This document shows positions 1 to 8,802 of a stretch of DNA of 43,783 nt, in pieces. The position numbers and the translations under genes are program-made. Position 1 is the stretch's first letter, and each line of letters starts with the position of its first letter. The stretch comes from Candidatus Saccharimonadota bacterium (GTDB lineage Bacteria; Patescibacteriota; Saccharimonadia; Saccharimonadales; UBA10212): NCBI GenBank assembly GCA_016187175.1, contig JACPKG010000001.1, forward strand, positions 1 to 43,783, written 5' to 3'. The notes beneath the pieces are model-generated. The model saw only the letters and a list, made by a program, of their open reading frames with translations, was not told where the DNA came from and searched no databases.

Positions 1-2
1 CC

Positions 3-809
3 AAAAACCTAAATGTCCTGAGGTCAGCTCGCATTGATACCGTATCTCTAGCCAACAACCACGTCTTAGACTTTGAATATGAAGCCATGGACGAAATGCT
101 GCAGCTGCTGGACAACACCAAGATTGCTCATGCTGGGGCCGGCCGGGATCGCTACCTTGCTTCAATGCCGGCGACAGTCCAAAAAGGCAAGGTGCGTATT
201 GGTTTAATTGCCTTCACTGACAACGAACCTGGGTGGGAAGCCGGAAAGAACCGACCGGGAGTTTTTTACGTACCGATAGATGTTGACGATCATCGTTCAC
301 AAGTGTTGTTGAGCCTAGTTGAGAAAATTAAACGGCAAGTGAACTGCTTAGTTGTTTCTGCCCATTGGGGTGGTAACTGGGGCTACCAACCGCCGCCCGA
401 GCACCCGCCGTTTGCCAGAGCTCTAATTGATGCTGGAGCCGATATTATTTTTGGCCACTCAACTCATGTTTTTAGGGGCATTGAAATTTATAAAGGCCGG
501 CCTATTTTGTACAGCACTGGCGATTTCATTGACGATTACGCGGTGGACGAAATAGAACGCAACGACGAGTCATTCATTTTCATGATCGAAACCCAACCCA
601 CTCATACTACAGGGTACGACCCTATAGCAGGCAGGAGTGAAATTAAGCGGTTGACACTTTACCCGACTGTTATAGACAATTTTCAGGCTAGATTAGCCGG
701 CGTTAGAGCCCAGGCGATTGCCGCCAAAATGACGCAGCTGTGTCAAAACCTGGGCACAAAGACAATCTGGCGTCCCGAGCGTCAATATCTGCAAATCCCG
801 CTTGCTTAG
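3..809 (+). CDS. CapA family (poly-gamma-glutamate synthesis/metallophosphatase-like) protein, 5'-truncated by the window edge
   Basis: Frame is open from base 3 (KNLNVLRSARIDTVSLANNHVLDFEYEAMDEM); motifs SLANNHVLDF, VVSAHWGGNWGY, FGHSTHVFRGIEIYKGRPILYSTGDFIDDY match the CapA/PgsA family. Confidence 0.85.
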   Translation, partial: KNLNVLRSARIDTVSLANNHVLDFEYEAMDEMLQLLDNTKIAHAGAGRDRYLASMPATVQKGKVRIGLIAFTDNEPGWEAGKNRPGVFYVPIDVDDHRSQVLLSLVEKIKRQVNCLVVSAHWGGNWGYQPPPEHPPFARALIDAGADIIFGHSTHVFRGIEIYKGRPILYSTGDFIDDYAVDEIERNDESFIFMIETQPTHTTGYDPIAGRSEIKRLTLYPTVIDNFQARLAGVRAQAIAAKMTQLCQNLGTKTIWRPERQYLQIPLA

Positions 810-1957
810 CCTTTGACAACGGCTAGAGGCAGAAGTTTATGGATAGGACGCGCTAAGTCAGACTGAAGCTGAATAATTCGGTCAATGTTTTTATAAGCCA
901 TGGGTAGTTCGTCGTACTGGCCTTGACGGACATGGAAAACAATATCTTTCATAGCTTCGACTGCCTGTTCGTAAGTGAAGGTACGATTAGCTTCCCTACG
1001 GCCAATGGTACGGCCGGCGCCATGGGAACAAGACCTAAACGACTCAGCCGATTTTAGGCCCTGGCAAATGTAGCTAGCCGTGCCCATGGAGCCTGGAATA
1101 GACAGCCTGCCTTCGGCCTTAACCGCGCCCTTACGATGAATCAGCAATTTTTGGCCGTGATGTTTTTCCATAGCGGCAAAATTGTGATGCGTATCGAAGT
1201 GCTCCTTAATCGTGATAGGTACACCACATGCTGCGAAAGCCGATTTAACGCGCTTAAGCATCAGTTGCCGGCTAGCCTGCGCAAAGTTCAGGCAATAGTC
1301 CATAGCCTCTAAATACATCTGATACTCCAACTTACCGGTGGGGATGTAAGCCAAATCTGGCGTTGGCAAATCGGGGCTTTTGGCGGTGTATTGGCGGGCT
1401 ATCTTGTGATAATAATCAGCTACCCGTTTACCTAAATTGCGCGAACCACTGTGGATCATTAGCCATATTTGCCCGACTTCATCAGCTTGGATTTCAATAA
1501 AATGATTGCCCCCGCCAAGCGTACCAATTTGCTTGTCGGCCGCGCTCAATTGAGTTTTAATGACTGGATCTTTAGTTGGATGTTTAAAATAGGGGTGATG
1601 CTGAGGCTGTTCATGGTGGCGAAAGCCGACTGGAATCAGTTCGTGTGTTTTGAGTCTGATCGCCTCCAGTTTCTGGCGTCCAAGTTTATCGGCCTGAAGA
1701 TTAGTCTTAGCAGCCAGCACGCCACAGCCGATATCCACACCCACTGCGTTGGGAATGACACCGCCAATAGTACCAACCACGCCACCGATGGGCATGCCGT
1801 AGCCGATATGAAAATCCGGCATCAAGGCTATCCATTGGCGCGCCAGCGGATGATTAGCCAAGTCAACCGCCTGAGCAATGGCCTCATCGTACCCCTTTAA
1901 GTCGCTGGGGTCTGCCCAAATTTTGACTGGCAGCTTGCCCTTATTGACGATAACCAT
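806..1957 (-). CDS. rtcB: RtcB-family RNA ligase
   Basis: 383 aa; motifs MPDFHIGYGMPIGGV, GVDIGCGV, GTLGGGNHFIE, MIHSGSRNLGK, SCSHGAGRTIGR typical of RtcB. Confidence 0.93.
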   Translation of the reverse strand: MVIVNKGKLPVKIWADPSDLKGYDEAIAQAVDLANHPLARQWIALMPDFHIGYGMPIGGVVGTIGGVIPNAVGVDIGCGVLAAKTNLQADKLGRQKLEAIRLKTHELIPVGFRHHEQPQHHPYFKHPTKDPVIKTQLSAADKQIGTLGGGNHFIEIQADEVGQIWLMIHSGSRNLGKRVADYYHKIARQYTAKSPDLPTPDLAYIPTGKLEYQMYLEAMDYCLNFAQASRQLMLKRVKSAFAACGVPITIKEHFDTHHNFAAMEKHHGQKLLIHRKGAVKAEGRLSIPGSMGTASYICQGLKSAESFRSCSHGAGRTIGRREANRTFTYEQAVEAMKDIVFHVRQGQYDELPMAYKNIDRIIQLQSDLARPIHKLLPLAVVKG

Positions 1958-2864
1958 ATAAACCCTTGGTAAGTCTTTTAGTCTCTTTTTCTATGCGCCC
2001 GTCACGCATATAAATAACCCGGCGGCAGACTTTGGCGACATCGGGGTTGTGGGTAACAATAATAAACGTCTGGCCTTTTTTATTAAGGCTGACAACCAGC
2101 TTCATAACGTCGGCAGTCATTTTGCTGTCCAGTTCGCCAGTTAACTCATCACCTAAGACGATGGCTGGATTATTAACAATTGAGCGGGCAATCGCCACCC
2201 GTTGGCGTTGGCCGCCCGACAGCTCATTGGGTGTATGGTGCAAGCGATCGGCCAGGCCAACACGTTCCAGCGCCAAAGTAGCCACTTCTTTCCTTCTACG
2301 GGGCCGGAGGCCGGCGTATTTTAACGGTAGACAGACATTTTCAAGAGCCGTCAGGGTTGGTATAAGATTAAAAGATTGGAAAACAAAGCCAAGTTCCCGG
2401 CTACGGACATCAGGTAAGTCGCGATTTTTTATGGAGGTCACACTTTTACCCTTAAGAAAAATTTGGCCGGCTGTAGGTTCATCCAGCAGCCCCAGCATAT
2501 TAAGTAGCGTTGATTTACCGCTGCCCGATGGACCCATGATGGCCACCAGTTCGCCCCGCTTAATTTCCAGGCTAACGCTATTGAGTGCATGAACAACGCT
2601 GCCTCGGTCTTTAGAACGTTTTTGGAGATTTTCACCAGTAACTAGGCGATAACTCTGTTCGTATTTTTCATTAACGAACAGCTCCTGGGCCTTTTGCAGC
2701 AGTTGCTCGGCAATCATATCTGGCTGGTTTTTGCCAAGTTGTTTTTCATAACTTTTTTGCAACTTCTGTATGGCCTTTTGGGCCCTAGCGGCATTCTTGC
2801 GGCTACCCAAAATGTAAGTCTTGGTGAGATTATTAAGTTTGAGGATCACGTCTGGCTCAGCCAT
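1941..2864 (-). CDS. ABC transporter ATP-binding protein, MacB/LolD type, with an unusual N-terminal insertion
   Basis: Walker A GPSGSGKST, signature LSGGQRQRVAIARS, Walker B IVLGDELTGELD; overlaps rtcB start and sits directly downstream of the permease. Confidence 0.92.
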   Translation of the reverse strand: MAEPDVILKLNNLTKTYILGSRKNAARAQKAIQKLQKSYEKQLGKNQPDMIAEQLLQKAQELFVNEKYEQSYRLVTGENLQKRSKDRGSVVHALNSVSLEIKRGELVAIMGPSGSGKSTLLNMLGLLDEPTAGQIFLKGKSVTSIKNRDLPDVRSRELGFVFQSFNLIPTLTALENVCLPLKYAGLRPRRRKEVATLALERVGLADRLHHTPNELSGGQRQRVAIARSIVNNPAIVLGDELTGELDSKMTADVMKLVVSLNKKGQTFIIVTHNPDVAKVCRRVIYMRDGRIEKETKRLTKGLYGYRQ

Positions 2865-2866
2865 GG

Positions 2867-4033
2867 CTATTCCTCTCTTATGGCTTTGACGATGTTAATT
2901 TTGACAGCGTGGTAGGCCGGGTAAAAACCAGCGATAATTCCTAAAATTACCGAAAAGCCAATAGCCAATAAACTAATCCGGGCCGACAATAAGAATATCT
3001 GATTGCCGCTCTCTTCCAAAGCCTTGTTGATGAGAACCACGGTTATGGCGCCAAGACCCCAGCCTAACAAGCCGCCAAAGAGTCCAATTAGCCCAGCTTC
3101 GGTTAGATACTCGCTTAAAATATTACGGGTACGGGCACCGATAGCTTTTTTAATGCCAATTTCGCGAGTACGTTCAGCAATTGACATTGTCATAGTGTTG
3201 ATAACGCTCAAGCCACCAACGATCAATGAAATAAGAGCCACGCCGAATAAAATGGCGTTGAATATGGAGGTAGCACTGGCAATTTGATCTTGGAAGACTT
3301 TAGGACCATTAGCCTTAACGCTCGGCACTTGCTTGTTGATTTTCTCGGCTAGTTGGTCGGGGTCGACGCCAGGCTTGAGATAGACGGTGAAACCATTAAC
3401 TACATCACCTGCTTTGATATTAGCCCGGACAATCTCAGGTAACTCGGCGTAGTAGATTTTTTGGACGTCAAGTAACGTCATAAAAACTTCGTTGTCTGGC
3501 GCCGTAAGTGTTTTGTTCATAATGCCGACGACTTCATAATCTTGACCGCGAACTTTAACCGTGCCGCCGACTTTAGCATTCAACTTTTTTACGAGGTCCG
3601 AGCCAACGCTAACCTTACCTTGCTCGTTAGCCTTAAGCGCCCGGCCGGAGCTGTAGGTTATCTTGAAACTTTCATACTGCTTTTCGATGTCAATCTCGCT
3701 GCCAACGATACTGGCCGGCGGGCCAAAACTGGCGGCGTCAAATTTCCCAGTTAAGGTCGTGACGACGGTAGCCGCCACAGCCGTCACGCCGTCTACCTTT
3801 TCGATCTGCGGTTTTTTGTGAATGTCCAGTGGTGTTGAAATAAATAGCGAGTCGCTACCACTAACCACTACTTTGTCGGCGTAATATTGAGTTCCGCCGC
3901 TAACTAGCAAGCTGATTTTTTCGGCCATGCTACCCATGACCGTAAAAGCAAAAATCCCGATAGTGATGCCGAAAATAGTCAGCAGGGTGCGCGTTTTGCG
4001 CCGGAACATGTTCCTCAGAATTTCGGTTATCAC
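2867..4033 (-). CDS. ABC transporter permease, MacB/FtsX type
   Basis: 388 aa; N-terminal MFRRKTRTLLTIFGITIGIFAF, periplasmic MacB_PCD-like domain, C-terminal NTMTMSIAERTREIGIKKAIGAR. Confidence 0.92.
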   Translation of the reverse strand: MITEILRNMFRRKTRTLLTIFGITIGIFAFTVMGSMAEKISLLVSGGTQYYADKVVVSGSDSLFISTPLDIHKKPQIEKVDGVTAVAATVVTTLTGKFDAASFGPPASIVGSEIDIEKQYESFKITYSSGRALKANEQGKVSVGSDLVKKLNAKVGGTVKVRGQDYEVVGIMNKTLTAPDNEVFMTLLDVQKIYYAELPEIVRANIKAGDVVNGFTVYLKPGVDPDQLAEKINKQVPSVKANGPKVFQDQIASATSIFNAILFGVALISLIVGGLSVINTMTMSIAERTREIGIKKAIGARTRNILSEYLTEAGLIGLFGGLLGWGLGAITVVLINKALEESGNQIFLLSARISLLAIGFSVILGIIAGFYPAYHAVKINIVKAIREE

Positions 4034-4039
4034 TTTTGA

Positions 4040-4068
4040 TATTTTAATACGCGGACCGTATTAAAATA
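4040..4068. promoter_or_regulatory. 12-bp perfect inverted repeat (candidate operator or hairpin) upstream of the MacB-like operon
   Basis: TATTTTAATACG - CGGAC - CGTATTAAAATA, 7 bp upstream of the permease start codon in a divergent intergenic region. Confidence 0.45.
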
Positions 4069-4143
4069 CAGCTCTCTTGATTTTTAAAAAAACAGGTAGA
4101 TAATTACTAAACATAAGTACTAAATAAAGAGGGAATTTATTTT

Positions 4144-4371
4144 ATGGAATCACTTGAAGATATAATTCCAGGCTCGTCCCGGGATCCAGCTGGAGGTAGG
4201 CAGTTTAACAGCTGGAGTGACCCAAATCCGACTTTAGCCGATTACCGCAAAAGACCAATAACTAGCGAAGTAGCAGATGATATGACTTCTCCTGAAGCTT
4301 TGGGGGTAGTGAGGCGTCTGATGGGATCCACAGCTCTTGCCACTGAAGTAGTACCTCCCGCTGCAGCTTAA
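4144..4371 (+). CDS. hypothetical small protein (75 aa)
   Basis: ORF preceded by purine-rich AAAGAGGG; no recognised family. Confidence 0.45.
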   Translation: MESLEDIIPGSSRDPAGGRQFNSWSDPNPTLADYRKRPITSEVADDMTSPEALGVVRRLMGSTALATEVVPPAAA

Positions 4372-4476
4372 TCTTACTTTTCTTTACCAAAAACGCGCCG
4401 CAATTCTATTTTGGCCTGCTGCAGCGTCTCTTTACGGCTGGCGCTCAAATTTTTACCGGCGCGGTTAATATAAAAA

Positions 4477-5379
4477 TTAAGAACCAATCCTGTCCATAAT
4501 TTTTTTGATATCAATACCTTTGCCGAGCACCGGCTGCCAAAGATCATTGACTCTATTGATTCGCCTGTGAATGTTTTTGATTGTGAAGTTTTTGGGATTA
4601 AGTTGGGCATCCACTTCATCCCAGTGCAGCGGTGTTGAAACAGTTGCTTCAGGGGTGGGACGTACCGAATACGGTGCGGCCAAAGTTTGACCCTGGCTAT
4701 TTTGTAAGTAGTCTACATAAACCCTCTTTTGTCTTTTAGCCGGGTACCGCTCCAAGCTAGTAATCCTAGGTAGCCGCTGGTTAACCAATGTCGCCAGGAT
4801 TTTAGCAAAGTCGCGCACTTGTTTATAAGTGTACTTGGCGCCCAACGGTATAAAAATATGGAGGCCGGTTTTACCGGAAGTTTTAGGTAAAGCTGGGATA
4901 GACAGTTCCTCGCAGACTGCCTGCACGGCTTTAGCGGTTTTTATGACTTTGCCAAAACCTACCCCTTCTGGATCAAGGTCTAATATTAACCAATCCGGTT
5001 TATTTAACCCACCGACGCGTGAATTCCAGGGATTGATCTCAATGCAACCCAACTGGACCATATATAGAAGGTGGCTCTGATCGGCGCAGACTAAATAATG
5101 TACGTCTTCATCCGTAGATTCTGAATGCAGAGTAATGGTTCTAAGCCAGGCTGGCGGCTTCTCGATATTTTTCTGAAAAAAGGCTTCGCCGTTGACACCA
5201 TCTGGCTGGCGTAACAAGCTATGCGGCCGGTTTTTTAGATACGGCAACATGATCTCAGCCACGCCTTCATAGTAATTAACCAGGTCACCTTTGGTGTAGC
5301 CGGTTTTAGGAAAGAAAACCTTCTCCAAATTGGATAGGTTTAACCTATCATGCTGATTCTTTCTGGCGGCTTTTTTCAT
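4477..5379 (-). CDS. ligD (POL): LigD polymerase/primase (POL) domain protein
   Basis: 300 aa; NLEKVFFPKTGYTKGDLVNYY, RQPDGVNGEAFFQKN, WLILDLDPEGVGF, KTSGKTGLHIFIPL match LigD POL; ATGA overlap with the ligase gene. Confidence 0.93.
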   Translation of the reverse strand: MKKAARKNQHDRLNLSNLEKVFFPKTGYTKGDLVNYYEGVAEIMLPYLKNRPHSLLRQPDGVNGEAFFQKNIEKPPAWLRTITLHSESTDEDVHYLVCADQSHLLYMVQLGCIEINPWNSRVGGLNKPDWLILDLDPEGVGFGKVIKTAKAVQAVCEELSIPALPKTSGKTGLHIFIPLGAKYTYKQVRDFAKILATLVNQRLPRITSLERYPAKRQKRVYVDYLQNSQGQTLAAPYSVRPTPEATVSTPLHWDEVDAQLNPKNFTIKNIHRRINRVNDLWQPVLGKGIDIKKIMDRIGS

Positions 5380-6356
5380 ATCTTTGTCCTTGGCAGCTCC
5401 CTTTTAATATCAAGTGGGTCTTTGTCCGGGCGCAAGCCAACGAATATCGGCTGACGCATCAGACCCTCGGCGGTCCACTCTTCAAAATTAACTTCGCATA
5501 CCAATTTAGGTGAAACCCAGTGAGCCGGCGCGTTGGCTTTCACCTCGGCCTTAAATGGCGAGCTGTCACGCTCCAGTCTTAAGAGCCTTTGGTGCAGGCT
5601 TTTTAGTTGGCTAGGCGGCATACCGCTGGCATGACCAACAAATATAAAATCACCTTTTTGATAAACGCCTAGCAGCAGGGAACCAATGTAGCGGCGGCTG
5701 CCTCTTGGCTCGGTAAAGCCGCCTATGACCGCCTCCTGCCGCAGGTGAGTCTTAATTTTTAACCACAGCTGCCCGCGATAGCCTTCGAGGTAGGGACTAT
5801 CGGCTTTTTTGGCCATAATGCCTTCTAGCTCCCGCTGAACTGCTTTAGCAAAAAAAGCCTTACCGCGACCAACAATATGATCGCTATAGCGGATCATACT
5901 TTTCTTGGGCAGAATTCTTTTAAGAACTTCTCTACGTTGTATCAGCGGCCAGTCGCGTAAATCATGGCCATCGATCCAAAGCAAATCAAAGACACAATAT
6001 ATTAATTGGCTCTCTCGGCGGCGGCCCCAATTTTGCAGCCAGTCAAAACGCGAATGGTTATTCTTGTCCAAGGCTACCACTTCCCCATCCAAAACTACTT
6101 GACTTGTTAAGTATTTTCTAAAGCTGTCAGTGATTTCAGAGTATCTACTACTAAAATCAAGCCCATTTCTGGAATAAAACTCGGCCTTTTTGCCGTCCCA
6201 ACTGCCAATGGCTCTATAGCCGTCCCACTTGATTTCAAACAGCCAGTCATCTCCATCAAATGACTCACTGACTAGTGTTGCCAGCATTGGCTTCACGCTT
6301 CGCAGTATTTTACTTTTGGGCGTACCCGACCAATCAAGTTTAGGCGGACGAAGCAT
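5376..6356 (-). CDS. ligD (LIG): ATP-dependent DNA ligase (LigD ligase domain)
   Basis: 326 aa; adenylation motif EIKWDGYRAIG, SRNGLDFSSRY, LDGEVVALD, EGIMAKKADSPY, WLKIKTHLRQEAVIGGFTEPRGSR. Confidence 0.93.
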   Translation of the reverse strand: MLRPPKLDWSGTPKSKILRSVKPMLATLVSESFDGDDWLFEIKWDGYRAIGSWDGKKAEFYSRNGLDFSSRYSEITDSFRKYLTSQVVLDGEVVALDKNNHSRFDWLQNWGRRRESQLIYCVFDLLWIDGHDLRDWPLIQRREVLKRILPKKSMIRYSDHIVGRGKAFFAKAVQRELEGIMAKKADSPYLEGYRGQLWLKIKTHLRQEAVIGGFTEPRGSRRYIGSLLLGVYQKGDFIFVGHASGMPPSQLKSLHQRLLRLERDSSPFKAEVKANAPAHWVSPKLVCEVNFEEWTAEGLMRQPIFVGLRPDKDPLDIKRELPRTKI

Positions 6357-6909
6357 ACTCGTCTCCTTTTTTTATAAGCAGCCAGGCATTTTTACTCATG
6401 TGCTCGGCTCTAACTAGTGCGAATTCACCTTTAAGTTTCTGGCCATGAAGTATGAATGTCAGGTGACCGGCTTTAAGTTCCTGCCGGAGTACTTTCTGTC
6501 GATCGCTAATGCTGGTCGGCTCACCCGACGAAACTTTGCCTTGCAAAGTTTTTTCGGGCAAGTACCAGCCGCGGTCCCAGATGACAACCTTACCAGCACC
6601 ATAATTGCCTTCTGGAATCACACCCTCGAATGTCCGATATTCATAAGGGTGGTCCTCAACCATCATGGCTAGCCGCTTATCGTGAGGATTCAACGAGGGA
6701 CCCTTCGGCACAGCCCAGCTTTTTAATACGCCATCCAGCTCTAGCCTAAAATCATAGTGCAGCTGGCTGGCATGATGCTTCTGAACCACAAATTCTAACT
6801 TTTTCAAATCAGCTGTTTTTGGCTGCCGCTGACTAACGGGCGGCGGCTTACCGACTGGTTCTGGAGTTTTATCAAAATGTCTCTTGCGGATATATTCAGC
6901 TAAACTCAT
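6340..6909 (-). CDS. ligD (PE): LigD 3'-phosphoesterase (PE) domain protein
   Basis: 189 aa; LEFVVQKHHASQLHYDFRLELDGVLKSWAVPKGPSLNPHDKRLAMMVEDHPYEYRTFEGVIPEGNYGAGKVVIWDRG is the PE domain; overlaps ligase start by 17 bp. Confidence 0.92.
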   Translation of the reverse strand: MSLAEYIRKRHFDKTPEPVGKPPPVSQRQPKTADLKKLEFVVQKHHASQLHYDFRLELDGVLKSWAVPKGPSLNPHDKRLAMMVEDHPYEYRTFEGVIPEGNYGAGKVVIWDRGWYLPEKTLQGKVSSGEPTSISDRQKVLRQELKAGHLTFILHGQKLKGEFALVRAEHMSKNAWLLIKKGDEYASSA

Positions 6910-7044
6910 TACTTAGATTTTACATCTTCATCACTATCTGTTCACCTAAAAACAGCTGTCAGACAATTTCCATGAACCAAAATGTGACTTATTTTACATA
7001 CTAAAGCTTAGTCTAGCTATAAGCTGTAGATGATAGGGGGAGTC

Positions 7045-7161
7045 ATGAGTAAGCATGCCAAAACCGTTCGTGTCAGCGGCCATCGGTTAATAAAAGACGA
7101 CCATACGCCCTTGCCTTTTTTGATCAAAAAGAAGACCAATGCTGATAATCAGTATAAGTAA
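7045..7161 (+). CDS. small basic protein, 38 aa (MSKHAKTVRVSGHRLIKDDHTPLPFLIKKKTNADNQYK)
   Basis: ORF below the track's length cutoff; strong SD-like AGGGGGAG just upstream; 8 bp before the next CDS. Confidence 0.45.
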   Translation: MSKHAKTVRVSGHRLIKDDHTPLPFLIKKKTNADNQYK

Positions 7162-7169
7162 GGTAAGTT

Positions 7170-7436
7170 ATGATTTTACTCTATAACCAACCAACTCTAT
7201 CGGACATCCAGGCCTTGACTAAGAGGATACCTCATTTCCCTTTTTCGGTTAAACAGTTAATTCAGCTGGCGCGCCAGGAGCACTTTCCTGAATCGGTCAT
7301 AAGATTTTACAAAACTTTTCCACCCGATGAAATCTTTGAGGACGCCGAGGATCTGATGGCCCGGACTGAACAAGTTGAGCTGATGCACCACGCCGAGCAA
7401 GACCAGCCCAGCGAACCGTATTTTGATGAACCTTAG
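7170..7436 (+). CDS. DUF2795-like small protein
   Basis: 88 aa; HFPFSVKQLIQLARQEHFPESVIRFYKTFPPDEIFEDAEDL resembles DUF2795. Confidence 0.55.
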   Translation: MILLYNQPTLSDIQALTKRIPHFPFSVKQLIQLARQEHFPESVIRFYKTFPPDEIFEDAEDLMARTEQVELMHHAEQDQPSEPYFDEP

Positions 7437-8323
7437 AGTTTTTGTTTAATGTAACTGCGTAGTTCGGATCCAATAGACGGATCTTCCAAAGCAAAATCAA
7501 AGACCGTTTTTAGATATTCCAGCTTATTGCCGGCATCGTAGTATCTACCGTTCTTGATTTGGCAAACTAAAATACGCTTCCCAGCGGCAATCATCAACTT
7601 TAAGCCGTCATTGTAATAAAATTCTTGGCCCGGTTGTAGCTGGGCCATTGCTTGATGTAAATAGGGGAAAACTTCAGGCGTCATCAGCATACCGCTAACT
7701 GTCGCTAGATCAGAGGGCGCACTGGCTTTGCCTGGTTTTTCTATGATCAAGTCAACATCTAAAACGCCTTCGCGCATAACTTGGCCGCCGGCAAAGCCGT
7801 ATCTGGCATAATCTATGTCTTTAGTTACCCTAATAGCGCTCATGACTGGACAATTAAACTCCTCATAAATATTGATCATTTGCTTAAAGCGTGGTGGCGA
7901 AGCGGCAATAAAATCATCGCTCCAGGTATAAATAAACGGTTCATCGCCTAGTAAGTGTTCGGCATTAACAAGCGGTGTGCCGTTGCCGTAAGGTCCCTTC
8001 TGGCGGATATAGACAAAGTTAGCCAGTTCGGAGATTTTTTTGGTTTCTTCCAATAGTTTGAGCTTGCCAGCGTTTTTTAGATTGCTACGTAGATCAGCGC
8101 TTATTTGGTCGAAATGATCTTCGACAGCGCGTTTATGGTACCCTGTCACAATCACGATATCTTCAATGCCAACCGATACCAGCTCCTCTACCACATATTG
8201 AATGATTGGCTTATCCACAATCGGCAGCATTTCCTTGGGCATGGCCTTGGTTTGAGGCAAAAAACGGGTGCCCATGCCAGCTGCTGCTATCACCGCTTTC
8301 CTAACCTTCTTACGGGAATTCAC
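7433..8323 (-). CDS. galU: UTP--glucose-1-phosphate uridylyltransferase
   Basis: 296 aa; KAVIAAAGMGTRFLPQTKAMPKEMLPIVDKPIIQYVVEE, IEKPGKASAPSDLA. Confidence 0.95.
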   Translation of the reverse strand: MNSRKKVRKAVIAAAGMGTRFLPQTKAMPKEMLPIVDKPIIQYVVEELVSVGIEDIVIVTGYHKRAVEDHFDQISADLRSNLKNAGKLKLLEETKKISELANFVYIRQKGPYGNGTPLVNAEHLLGDEPFIYTWSDDFIAASPPRFKQMINIYEEFNCPVMSAIRVTKDIDYARYGFAGGQVMREGVLDVDLIIEKPGKASAPSDLATVSGMLMTPEVFPYLHQAMAQLQPGQEFYYNDGLKLMIAAGKRILVCQIKNGRYYDAGNKLEYLKTVFDFALEDPSIGSELRSYIKQKL

Positions 8324-8397
8324 CCTTATATAATACAGTCTAGTTACTGAAGCTTGTTAGGTATATCATGAAAACATCTGAGTAGAGGGAGGTAGGA

Positions 8398-8802
8398 ATG
8401 CCAAGTGTAGATGTGAGCTGGTTGGCCATAATTGTGGCGGCTGCCGTTAATATGATTGTGGGTTCGGTCTGGTACAGCAAGGATGTGTTTGGTAAAGAAT
8501 GGACAAAATTAACCGGGCGTAAAGTCGAAGCTATGACCGGCGGTGGCACCGGCTATGGTGTAGCCGCTGTAGGCGCGCTGGTCCAATCTTGGATTTTGGC
8601 TCATTTTGTTATTTATGCCGGATCGGACACTTTCTGGAGAGGTTTAGTCACTGGTTTTTGGCTTTGGTTAGGTTTTGTAGCCATAATCATGGCTGTCAAC
8701 GCCGTTTTTGAAGACCGTCCATGGATGCTTTGGAAGATTAATGCCGGTTACTTCTTGGTCGTGTTACTCATCAATGGCGGCTTGCTGGCCGTCTGGCAAT
8801 AG
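8398..8802 (+). CDS. DUF1761-like integral membrane protein
   Basis: 134 aa; WLAIIVAAAVNMIVGSVWYSKDVFGKEWTKLTG and four hydrophobic segments. Confidence 0.75.
   Translation: MPSVDVSWLAIIVAAAVNMIVGSVWYSKDVFGKEWTKLTGRKVEAMTGGGTGYGVAAVGALVQSWILAHFVIYAGSDTFWRGLVTGFWLWLGFVAIIMAVNAVFEDRPWMLWKINAGYFLVVLLINGGLLAVWQ

Noticed and set aside
1469-3754. Plus-strand ORFs of the track (1469-1900, 2032-2592, 2694-2915, 3003-3287, 3542-3754)
   Set aside because: They are antisense shadows of the clearly homologous RtcB and ABC transporter genes on the minus strand; no family motifs of their own.
4374-4619. 81-aa minus-strand ORF overlapping the 3' end of LigD-POL
   Set aside because: Mostly out-of-frame with the conserved POL domain and low-complexity Lys/Arg composition; could hint at a frameshifted POL tail but cannot be supported without reads.
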